NCBI GenBank assembly: GCA_002771315.1
Contig: PCSF01000078.1
Coordinates: 7,220 to 32,848, forward strand
Length of the DNA stretch: 25,629 nucleotides
Direction: 5' to 3'
Source of the DNA: Desulfobacterales bacterium CG23_combo_of_CG06-09_8_20_14_all_52_9
Lineage (GTDB): Bacteria; Desulfobacterota; Desulfobacteria; Desulfobacterales; UBA2156
Both the position numbers and the translations under genes were made by a program. Positions within the stretch are counted from its first letter, which is position 1. Each line of letters starts with the position of its first letter. The notes under the pieces are model-generated. The model ran no database searches. It saw nothing but the letters and a program-made list of their open reading frames with translations, and was not told where the DNA came from. Below, piece by piece: positions 14,821-25,000 of this stretch.

Positions 14821-17800
14821 ATGCAAACTGATCAAAACCCCGATAAGCGGAAAAGCCCCCGAAAGATCCTTCGTCGGATACTTTGGATTGCATCGATTAT
14901 TTTAATCGGTATCGTCCTTATCTTCGGGCTCATTTTCTTTATCATCCCTTATGCGGCATCCACTTCCGGTTTTCGAGAATTGATCGAATCTTATGCTTCC
15001 CGGGCATTGCATCGAAGCGTCTCTATCGAGTCGATTGACTTCGAATGGAAAAAAGGCCTCCGGGTGGAGTCGATTCGGATCTCAGACGATCCCGATCTTC
15101 CCCAGACACCGATGGGGTCAATCGCCCTCTTGAAGGTTTTCGTCGATTTCCCGGATCTGTTTAAGCGTGGTCGATTGGCATGTGAAATCTCTCTCGATGC
15201 TGTGACGGTTCGCATCGTTCGGGGACAAGATGGTAAAACCAACCTCCAGCGGTTTTTAGCCGGCTTGTCTACTCCGAAAGAAAGTCGACCAGCCGCCTCG
15301 GATGAAATAAAGGGGTCCTATGCCGTTCCTGTGACCGATCTTGATGCGCTATTGGCTATCCGTCATATCAATATCCTATACGAAGATCGGATCCAAAACC
15401 GAACCGCCGGTCTGCACGACGGGTCCCTGGACATCCATGCCCCATCGCTTTTGACCCAACCTCTGTCCATGAAAGCATCCGCCGAAGTCCGATCCCAGGG
15501 AAAGCCCCTCTCCCCTTTGAATGCCATTCTGAAAATCCAGGACCTTTTCGATGAATCCGCAAGGATTCAGCCCGACCGGATGTCCATAGACATGGAAGTT
15601 TCGGCGCCGGGGGTTCAGATGACCCTAAAGGGGAACTTATCTCAAAAAAACTTGGCCGGCACAGGTTATGCCGACCTTGAAAAGGTTCAGCCCGTTCTTT
15701 TTTCCGTGTTGCCGGAACAATTGCTTCCTATGATGAAAACCGGCCGATTCGAGTTCACCGCGATAGCGACACAGCTCGATGATGCCCGAGCCGCCTTTGA
15801 CACGCACATCCGGCTCAAAGGGATCGAAATCCAGGCATCCTCCGATAAAGAATCGCCTCTGGATCCCCTCACACTGGACCTGAATCAAAAAGGAATCGTC
15901 AACATTCCAAGGGGGGACCTGATCATCGAAACAGGAGGCCTTTCCTTGAATTCCAGCCGGATGGAATGGTATGGTCAAGTGAACGGTCTTAGAACCTCCA
16001 GTTGCGACATGCGATTCAACATGGGCCCGTCGAAATTTAATCTTTACGAATTGTTGACGGCAGCCGAATCTTTTTTTAAAGCCTCTTTTACTTTCAAGCT
16101 CCTGGACCCATCTTCACCATTCCTTGAAATCCATGGAATGGAAATTTCAGGGCATCCCCTTCAGGGTCTGCTTTTTATCGACATCCGGGGGATATCCGGT
16201 TCGATTAGGCAGTTTCGGGTTCCGTTTCAGGAAGACACGACCTTTGTGGATGCCGGCAAGTTGGCGATATCTCTTCCTCAGTTAAGAGTGAAAATCACAG
16301 ACTTTGTCCCGGCTGAAATCCTTGCTAATGGATCGCTGACCGTCGCGGATCTCAATCTACACGGACAAAGCGATTTGAAAATCGATTCGTTGACGATCCC
16401 TGCATTCCGACTGGAAACCCGAGGGCTTCGAATCGACAAGGATGCCCCTTTTGGATTTACCCTCCCCTTCTCCTTGACCACCTCCCTTGAGGCCAATGGA
16501 ATTCAGGGTCCGGATCTCAAGCCCGCTCACCTGAATTTGTCATCCTTACGGATTCAGGGAAACCTCGGATCCAATCCTTTTGCCGAAGCCGCTCTGAAAG
16601 GGTTTCGACTCCATGTGCCTGACTTCAAATGGCGGTATGAAGCACTCGGAACGCTTCGTGGCAATCTTATAATGGAGGCGGAGGCGCCTCATATCCGCAT
16701 CCAGGCGCTGAATCCCCTTAAAGGCGATATCGACCGGTTTCAGTTACGGCTTCTCGTCGATAAAGGGATTGAGGCAACGCTTCACGCCGATGCAATAGAT
16801 CTGGGGCGCCACAGTTTTAAAACAGATACATCTGTTACGGCGGATCTAGGGTTTCTAAGTTCGATACTCCCGGATCTTTTTGATGACAGACATCGGCTTT
16901 CCGGTAAGGCACAAGTGACCTGCAATATATCCGGCCGCATTCCGCCGCCATCCGCACTAACGTCATTGTCATCATCGGCGACTGAATGGATTCTCGACCC
17001 CAAATCGTCCGTCATCGAATCGGCAGGGCTTTCCTTGAATTTTTCCCATGTGGGCGGATCCTGGCCGCTTAACGCAGGGACTGTGTTGGAGGTTAAAAGT
17101 ATAACGACCCCAACGCCCTTTTCTTACGTGCTCAACGGAAAAAACGCTTCCGGAACCCTCAAAGGGGATATTCAAATCGAAGCAATCCGGCCCTCCATAC
17201 TCCCCGTTGCGGACGCGTCACAGAAGCCCTCTCCGGTCTCCATCCACCTGGCCGTCACCGGGGAACACAATCGGCTCAGTTCGACTTCACTTTCAGCCTT
17301 GCTGGATATCCAACCCCTGGGCATCAAAGGGGAAACCTCCTTTTCCGTCGAGGGAATCGACGCCCTTCTCAAGTCATCTAAAACCGGAAATCCCTCGGCG
17401 TGGTCCCAATTCTTAAGCGGCACGGCCAAGATCATGGCAGATTTGCCCGAAACCGGAAAAATTTTGCTGGATCCAAAAACAATGTTTCAGGGAGGATTCA
17501 AAGCAGGCGCTGAAATCGAAACAAACCCAAATCAGGGGATGCGCGTGAAGATATGGGCCGACACAAGGAATTTTGATATCGAAAAAGAGAATACTCTTTC
17601 CATTAAAAACCTCAATACAGCCTTGTCTTTTGAAAAACGGTATCTGCCCATGCATCAGATGCATCCGAAAAAGGCGATGACGGATCGCCTCTCCAATATG
17701 GTGATCCAGGATCGCACTTTCCGGCAAACGGATGCGTTTGAACCCGATATGTTCGGCGCACCGGCCGGCGGATTACAGTCCCGGCTGAACCCAAAGCCGT

Positions 17801-18495
17801 CAATCGATCTCGGGCCAGCGCGATTTTTCCTTTCACCCCACGTCGTCCCGATTCGCCACGCCGCATTGGACCTCAATCTCAACGACGGCCTCCCTCAGAT
17901 TCGACGCGTGGAAGCCCATCTTCTTGAAGGGGCAATCATAGGTTCGGCAAGGGTATCCCGAGAAGTCGACGATTTGAATTTCGGGGCACGCCTGCTTTTT
18001 TCCGACATCGACTTAAAAAAAATGCTCGAAAGCGAAAAACAAACCCCCGGAGAAGAGGACTCAACCATCGGGGGGCAACTGGGAATTGCATTTCCTCTGG
18101 TATCTTCCCTGCGTCAATTGATTGAAAATCTCCAGCTCAGTCTCCAGTTCAACCATATCGGTTCCCGCGCATTCGGAAGAGTGCTCTATCTTTTGGATCC
18201 CTATGAAAACAACGAGACCATTGTCTCCCAGCGAAAACTCCTGCACAGTGGAGTGCCCCGCTGGATCGATGTCAACGTGTCCAACGGGATCCTCTCCCTG
18301 GACGGAGAAGTCATTGTCAAGGGAGTCCCCATCAAGATCCCACACCTGGAGCGGTTGAACCTGGCCGCCGTTTCCGGGTTGGAGACCTATGAACCGTATC
18401 TTTCATACTTGAATACCTGGGTTCTAATCCTTAAAATCGTATCGGATCCATCCCCGCCGTTTGGCCGGATGGAAAAAATTAAAACAAAGAGGTGA
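14821..18495 (+). CDS. AsmA/YdbH-like inter-membrane bridge protein
   Basis: The 1224-residue protein has a basic N-terminus, one membrane helix (about 20-43, ILWIASIILIGIVLIFGLIF) and a long periplasmic part. Right after the helix comes the AsmA-type start: LIESYASRALHRSVSIESIDFEW, a form of the LNRPVSIGS-like motif. The rest is a long run of amphipathic beta segments with little else, typical of AsmA/DUF748/YdbH proteins that form hydrophobic-grooved bridges for phospholipids between inner and outer membrane. The C-terminal block (about 1080-1205, FNHIGSRAFGRVLYLLDP, then VPIKIPHLERLNLA) looks like the conserved tail. It is longer than E. coli YdbH (under 900 residues). The DUF1318 lipoprotein next to it supports the YdbH reading. 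The start has AAGG in a hairpin loop and GGTGG directly adjacent. Confidence 0.8.
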   Translation: MQTDQNPDKRKSPRKILRRILWIASIILIGIVLIFGLIFFIIPYAASTSGFRELIESYASRALHRSVSIESIDFEWKKGLRVESIRISDDPDLPQTPMGSIALLKVFVDFPDLFKRGRLACEISLDAVTVRIVRGQDGKTNLQRFLAGLSTPKESRPAASDEIKGSYAVPVTDLDALLAIRHINILYEDRIQNRTAGLHDGSLDIHAPSLLTQPLSMKASAEVRSQGKPLSPLNAILKIQDLFDESARIQPDRMSIDMEVSAPGVQMTLKGNLSQKNLAGTGYADLEKVQPVLFSVLPEQLLPMMKTGRFEFTAIATQLDDARAAFDTHIRLKGIEIQASSDKESPLDPLTLDLNQKGIVNIPRGDLIIETGGLSLNSSRMEWYGQVNGLRTSSCDMRFNMGPSKFNLYELLTAAESFFKASFTFKLLDPSSPFLEIHGMEISGHPLQGLLFIDIRGISGSIRQFRVPFQEDTTFVDAGKLAISLPQLRVKITDFVPAEILANGSLTVADLNLHGQSDLKIDSLTIPAFRLETRGLRIDKDAPFGFTLPFSLTTSLEANGIQGPDLKPAHLNLSSLRIQGNLGSNPFAEAALKGFRLHVPDFKWRYEALGTLRGNLIMEAEAPHIRIQALNPLKGDIDRFQLRLLVDKGIEATLHADAIDLGRHSFKTDTSVTADLGFLSSILPDLFDDRHRLSGKAQVTCNISGRIPPPSALTSLSSSATEWILDPKSSVIESAGLSLNFSHVGGSWPLNAGTVLEVKSITTPTPFSYVLNGKNASGTLKGDIQIEAIRPSILPVADASQKPSPVSIHLAVTGEHNRLSSTSLSALLDIQPLGIKGETSFSVEGIDALLKSSKTGNPSAWSQFLSGTAKIMADLPETGKILLDPKTMFQGGFKAGAEIETNPNQGMRVKIWADTRNFDIEKENTLSIKNLNTALSFEKRYLPMHQMHPKKAMTDRLSNMVIQDRTFRQTDAFEPDMFGAPAGGLQSRLNPKPSIDLGPARFFLSPHVVPIRHAALDLNLNDGLPQIRRVEAHLLEGAIIGSARVSREVDDLNFGARLLFSDIDLKKMLESEKQTPGEEDSTIGGQLGIAFPLVSSLRQLIENLQLSLQFNHIGSRAFGRVLYLLDPYENNETIVSQRKLLHSGVPRWIDVNVSNGILSLDGEVIVKGVPIKIPHLERLNLAAVSGLETYEPYLSYLNTWVLILKIVSDPSPPFGRMEKIKTKR

Positions 18496-18497
18496 GC

Positions 18498-19079
18498 ATG
18501 AAATCCTTTTGGATTATCCCGGTGTTTCTTTTTGTCGGATGCACGCTGGCTCAGGTGAATGTGGAGGTTTTAAGCGAACGAACCGCACTGGAAAACCAGA
18601 TCCTGGGCACCTATAACGCTTTGGACAATGAAATGCTTCTGCTGGCTTCCGTGAGGGCCGTGGATGCGACCGGTGCTTTTCAGGATGCGCCTCCGAAAAG
18701 CCGGGAACAGCAGGATGCGGTCACCGCCCTGCAGGTTTTGGCGTTTCATGCGGACGATCTTACGGCATTTAAAAGGCTTAAGTGGGTAGGAGAAAACAAC
18801 CAGGGACTCCTGGGTGCTTTTCCCATGCAAAAAGAACGCGTTCCGGAGGACTTGGGAGCCTTTGCCGAGCGGTATTCCCAGAAGGAACTCGAGTCGGTAG
18901 TCTCTCAGATCAACACCGCCCGTGAAACGCTTATGCGCAGGGTCATCGACATGAACGAGAACCTCACCGACGCAGATTGGCCCAGCGTCCGGGCGATCTT
19001 CGGTAAGCTCAATGCGGATAACGCCCTTCCCGGAGAAAAGATCCAGGACGAAAACGGGACATGGAGAATCAAATCATGA
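18498..19079 (+). CDS. DUF1318 (YdbL-type) lipoprotein
   Basis: The 193-residue product begins with a lipoprotein signal peptide ending LFVGC (lipobox; Cys15, followed by Thr, so outer-membrane sorting is expected). After a VNVEV strand the DUF1318 pattern follows: LKWVGENNQGLLGAF, a helix of INTARETLMRRVIDMNEN, and the C-terminal PGEKIQDENGTWRIK, which matches the PGxxxQxxDGxWxxK ending of YdbL proteins. In E. coli YdbL is periplasmic and a separate small lipoprotein, YnbE, completes the YdbH bridge; here a lipid anchor and DUF1318 are in one protein. The ATG at 18498 has AGAGG 5 nt upstream and is preferred to the GTG at 18492 that overlaps the previous stop. Its own stop overlaps the next start (ATGA). 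Confidence 0.85.
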   Translation: MKSFWIIPVFLFVGCTLAQVNVEVLSERTALENQILGTYNALDNEMLLLASVRAVDATGAFQDAPPKSREQQDAVTALQVLAFHADDLTAFKRLKWVGENNQGLLGAFPMQKERVPEDLGAFAERYSQKELESVVSQINTARETLMRRVIDMNENLTDADWPSVRAIFGKLNADNALPGEKIQDENGTWRIKS

Positions 19080-22000
19080 ACTCTGTTGATGCCCTCCGCA
19101 AATATTGCTCCTGTCTCGGTGTCGCAGTGGCTGTCCTTTTATGGAGTCGAGGAACTCTGGGGATACAAACCGAGTTTTATTCGGTCAACCAGCCCATACA
19201 GATCACTTCAGAGGCGGATCCGGTGTTGTCCTTTTCCGTGTCATTGGATGGAAAACAGATCGCCTTTGTCTCGAAAAAAAAGCGGTTTCCCGATCTATGG
19301 CTCCGAAGCATAGATCCGGCTGCCCGCTTTTCCATGCGCCAGCTTACCGACGCTCCGGCTTTGGAATCCGATCCGGCCTTCTCCAAAAACGGCCGCTACA
19401 TCGCTTTTGTGAGCACGCAAGATGACGCCAAAGGGGATATCTTTGTCATCGATTTGAGGCAAAAAACCCCGGTACCGGTCCGGATCACGGGCAAGGAGAC
19501 CGAAGATGGCGCACCGAGTTTCGGTCCGGGTGAAACTTTATTTTTTCATCGCAAGGGTCCCGAAATGCGGGACTATGAACTGGTGGTTGTAAACATTGGC
19601 GCATATGTCCGGGGAACGAACGAAAAACAGAAGCCCGTCGTGCTTCCCACGCAAGGAGACGCGACTTTTCCGTCCGTTTCTCCGGATGGTCTGGAGGTCG
19701 CTTTTGTCAGCACCCGGAACGCCGATTCCTCGGATATTTTCGTCATGAACCTGAAGACCCGGGCACTCCGGCAGCTGACTACCGGCCCCTTTAAAAACCT
19801 TTTCCCCCGATGGTCCCTGGACGGCCGTTACATCCTTTTTTCGCGATGGTCATGGGATACCAACGGTGACGAGACTGTCGACGAACGGGATCATGCCGTC
19901 CTGTATCGCGTCCTGGCAAGCGGCGGAGATCCGTATCCGCTGACTTCGGCACGCTTTTCATCGATCCGCCCTGTTGTGGCTGAAAACGGAATTTATTTTC
20001 TCTCGGATTCAAAAGGGATCCCCAACTGCCGACGCATCCCATCGGATGGACAAATTCCCAGGATGGAAAATCCGGAAATGCAGCTTGAATTGGCCCGCAA
20101 CATCTCTCTGAAGCTTCCCCGTGATCCATATCTTACGTTCCTGGCTTACCATAAGGTTCTCGAAACGTATTTCCATGTTCCGGCCGTAGCAGTTCAAGCC
20201 CTCTATTCGATCGGGCTGACAAGCCTGGAAGAAAAGATGCCGATTCATGCCGTACAGGCCTTCGAAAAGATACTGAGCAGATATCCTGACCAGGAACCCG
20301 AGGCATCTTTGGCGCGGATTCAACAAGTTCTCTTAAAAGCTGAAACGGCGCTTGAGAAATCCAAAAGCCCCCAAATCCGCATGCAGATCGTTGAAAATGC
20401 GAATCGGGAATTGGATCATATCGCTGAGGGCAAGGCTCTGGATATCCGCCTTTTTTCAGACATCGAAAGAGCTCGACTCCTGAGTCGCATCGAAAGCTCG
20501 AGTGCAAGCTTGTTGCAGGCGATCCACATGCTGGACACGGTCATCGCCGAACCTTCCGCCAGGTCCGAACGGTCGGCGGAAGCCATGGTTCTCAAGGGAG
20601 ATATTTACCGTAAAATCGGAAATTACGAAGCCGTCTATCCGGTATATCTTTCCGTCATCCAGCGATTTTCCGATGTTCCCGTATGGGCCGACACCGCCCT
20701 GGAACGCATGCTCGATCTGATCCTCTCTCAAAAAGGGGCCACCCTGCCTGAGGATCGTATCCAACTGCTGAAATCCCTTGCCGATCAACATCGAACCGAT
20801 ACGCAGAAACTGGCCATGGGCGCCCTCAACCGGGTCGGAGACATCCTTTATGCCGCCGGTGAATGGTCCAAGGCCAAGGCGGCCTATCACCAGGTGATCG
20901 ATCAATTCCCGGTTCGCACCACCCAGACCGCGGCCGCACGGTTCGCGCTGGCTGAAATCCTGTATCAGGAGCAACGGTTTCGAGAAGCGCTGGATCTATA
21001 TGAAAACGAGATCCACCTGAGAGAAAAAGAAGATCGTATTCGAAAATTGGCCAGATCGGGCTTCATTCAGAAATCAATCGAGGGCGCCGAGTATTTCTTT
21101 GATCTCGGGGAAATCGACGCCGCCCGGAGTCTTTTTAAGGAGATCATCGAATTCGACGGAAGCGTTGTCGAGGCCCATCGGGGATATATCAAGTGCGCTG
21201 CCACCCAGATGGACCTGGATAAGGTTCTTTCAACCTACCGAACCCAGATGACCCAAGCCCCTGCGGATCCCATCGTAATCTATGCTTTAGGCCTTGGCCT
21301 CTCGTATCGAGAGGATCAAAAAAGCCTTAAGGAAGCCCGCGAACTCCTCGAGCGGGCGATTCTTCTCAACGGCCAGATCGGCCACTTTCATCGAACCCTG
21401 GGGTATGTCCTGGAAGTCCTCGAAACGGTGTATGGTCAAAAAGGGGGACTGGAAGCCGCGCTGGAATCGTACCAAAAAGCGTTTTTTCTGACCGATCCGG
21501 CGGATGATCCTAAAAGCCACGCAGAACTCAACCTCAATTTGGGAAATGTCTACTTCCTCCTGGGCCAATACGCCAAAGCATTCTATCATTATGACCAGCG
21601 GCTGGCTTCGAAGAAGCCGATCCCCAATCTCAAGGCTTCTGTCTTGTTCTATAAGAGGCTGGGAACATCCGCATTTCAGATTCGCAAAATGGAGGAGACC
21701 ATCAACGCCTTTACCGAGGCCATCCGACGGATCGATTCCGGAATCGATACTCAGGACCCCTCGACCTATCTGAACAGGGACCACCGGTACGTCATGGATC
21801 GGATCGTGACCCCTGCCTTGCGTATCCAGTCCCTGCAAAAAGATGCTTCAAGGATCGCCGAAGCCCAGGCTGACGCGAATCGGGCTCTCTCCGAAATTCA
21901 GGCCAGGCGACAGCCGCCGCCCGGTCCCGCCTGGAAAGAATACCGCGAAAAGATTCAGCAGCAAATTAAGCTCCAGGAAACGCTGAATCAAAAGGCATTG

Positions 22001-25000
22001 GCCCTGGCCAAGACTTCTATGAAGGCGGGTCCGCACAGGCCGGAAGATTGGAATGCCCTCAAGCTCACACTGTCTTTAATGCTTTCAAAAGCCAAAGAAG
22101 CGATCCTCTTTCCGGAACAACTCATCGAATTGAAAGTCGAGATGCTGGACAGGCTCGGTCTTGCCTATCAGGAAGCCGGCAGATACCCGGAATCCGTCCA
22201 ATCCTTTGAGCAGGCATTTGCTTTAAATGAGAAGCTCGGTTTTAAGAAAAATCTCGCCCTAAACCTGAGATCCATCGCATTCACCCGATATCTTCTGGCG
22301 GAAAGGCAATCCGGCGAAGCACGCATCCGCACCCTTCAACTGGCATCTAAAGAGTTTGCCCGCGTGGTCGAACTGGTCGATGCCCACGGCGTTCCATCAC
22401 CTGCCTTAAAATCCGGGGATGCCCTGATCCGCATCGATGTTCAAACGGCGCTGAATGAACCCGGCGCAACCCAAAGCGGAAAGGGATTTTCAAAGACCCA
22501 GGAAAAGCGACTGGCGGAAGCGTTCATGAGTAGAATCTCCATCGAACTAGGAGAAATTGAAACCGCCAGAAAGACCATAAACAGCCAAACGGCCTCTTAT
22601 GCAGAAGGGCAACCGGTATCCGACGCAGATGCTTACGGGGTAGCCCTCCTGTTCCATCGTGCCGGTCACCTGGCTGCTTCCCAAAAGGATTGGAAGAAAG
22701 CTTACGATAATTTCCTGCGTTCCGGGGAACTGACCCTGCATGCCGCCATCCCCCTGGGCTCCTATTATAACACCGTTAATCTGTCTAAAGCGGTCACCCA
22801 GGTTCAACCCGATGATCCCGACCGCCGGCAAATGGCTTCAGCCCTGGAAACCTTCGACGCCAAAACACTCAGTCTTTTAACCCGGGATGCTGCCGCGGCA
22901 ACCCCGAAGCTTTTGGCAGGGTATCACAACGCCATGGGTGTCTACCTGGCTTCGATGCCGGCAAGCTCTAAAAAAGACATCCAGGAAGTCATTGAAAAAT
23001 CCCGACGGTTTCAATACGCCATGCTGCACTTTTCCAGGGGGATCCGGATACTGGAGGAAGCCAACGCTAAAACCCTTGACCGGGAAGAGGCGGCGCTGCT
23101 TTCCACCCTGCACCTGAATCTGGGCCGTGCGGCCCTGGAGCTTGCAGAAGATGCAGCGGCAGCCGACCATTTTCAAACGGCCCTTAATCTGGCTGAAAGC
23201 GCCATCCTGCCGGATATCCAATGGCGTGCCTTAATCGCTCTTAGACGTCACGAAGAAGCACTCAAGGTCCTGGAATCGGTGACTGCCTTTCGGGCCGGTT
23301 GTGCCAAAGGTGAAATCCTGGACGGATTCTTTAGCTCCATAAAAACCCTCGTTGAAAGCCAAGAAACGGAAAGCGCTTTGAACCTTTTGGAAAAAGCGGC
23401 GGAATTAGAGCGGTTTAATCGACTGGCTCCGTTGATCCTCAGATTTTCCCAACATGAAAAGCGCTTTTTCATAGAGACGCTTTCCCGGCTGGATCGAATC
23501 GATGCATTGCAAGTACGCCTTTCAGGTGCCGATCCTTTCCGGAAAAAGAACTTGGAATCGGAATTGACCCTTGAAAGAACCCGACTGGCCGATCAGATGG
23601 GCGAAGACAATCAAAACCTTCCGGATTTCATCCGCCTGATTCAAGATGACGCGTCCCAAATTTCGGCCATTCGTCTGGTGGGGCTTTCCGCCCTTGCTGA
23701 ATCGATGGCCGATGAGGCGGTCCGAAATCCGGCCGACGTGGATTTTCGTAAAAAGTACACTGAAGCGGTGGACCGATATCAAGCGATCTTCAAAAAGACG
23801 CTCAGCCGCCGCTCATCGGATGTGCCGTCCAATCCCCTGGTACTGTTCGGCCCCGAATCGTATGAGGCCATCGATATTATGGAAACCCTGCCCGAAGGTG
23901 GCCGGTTTGTCCGCATCTTCAAGAGCTCCCGGGTCTCCGACCCCGTCATTTCATTCATCCTCACGGCGGATCAGCTTTCAGGCAGCATCCATGGGTCTCT
24001 GGAAGCCGCGCTGAAAACCGTACAGTCGCCCGACCCGTCCTCAACTTATCTTGCCTTCGATTATCCGGACGAACTTCCGGTAAACGACCCCATCCTTGAA
24101 AAACACTATAATTTCGTCCTGAGCGCGGCCCATTTCATGCGCTCTTTTCATCATAAAAAATTGTTCAAACGAATCGTGGTCCGCATCTCTTCCCTTGCTT
24201 CCAAAACGGAAGAGACCTCCCTATCCTCCCCGGATCTCTTACCGGACCTTTCGGGGAAAGATTCCTCGGGGTTTCATGTCCTGGTGGTGGACACTCCGGT
24301 CTTTTTGGCTCAGCAGGTCCCGACAAGGCCCGGGGCGTTTTCCACTCCGTTTGCCGCCGTGGATCTGAAAAACGGGGAACGTATTCCCCTTTTGCACATA
24401 TTGAATCGACTCGGCCATGCTTCCATCGCACTCCTGGAAAAAACATCGCCTGAGGATGCCTTTTGGATCGGTCATTTGTTCTCCATCTATGGATGTCCGA
24501 CGCTGGTCCTTCCGGCCCAATCGGGCTCCGATGATCGGTTTGCCGACGCGTTTCTTAAAGCCTTCCACACCCATACCGCCGGCGAATCCCTAAACTTGGC
24601 CCGTTCGGAGGTTGTCGGCACCGGGAAATGGATGCTCGTCGGTTTCTCCGGTATGACTCTGGAGGAATCTAAAGCTTTCGCTCGATCCCATTTCGAATCA
24701 TACATCACTAGCGCAAAACGCGCCTTTGATCGCAAGCAATTCGGCGAAGCCCTGATCCTTTTTGAAAACGCCGTCGATATCGCCTCTGAAACCGATGCAT
24801 TCCGATCCCATCTTTTGGATCTATACCCTTATGCCCGCGAGAGCGCCTATTTGGCCGGGGATCCAAACAAGGCGTTAGATTTCTCCCAGCGTCTGGTCAA
24901 GGTCCTGGAAATGGAGCAACCGACCTCTAAATCCCATGCCGAGGCCCTATTGAGGCTCGGGCTTGTCCAGGCCCATTTGGAAATGTACGCTCCGGCCACT

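Noticed and set aside
20502..20720. Short open frames on both strands inside the giant gene region
   Set aside because: They are shadows of the continuous coding frame that runs from 19076 to the window edge and have no domain-like content.
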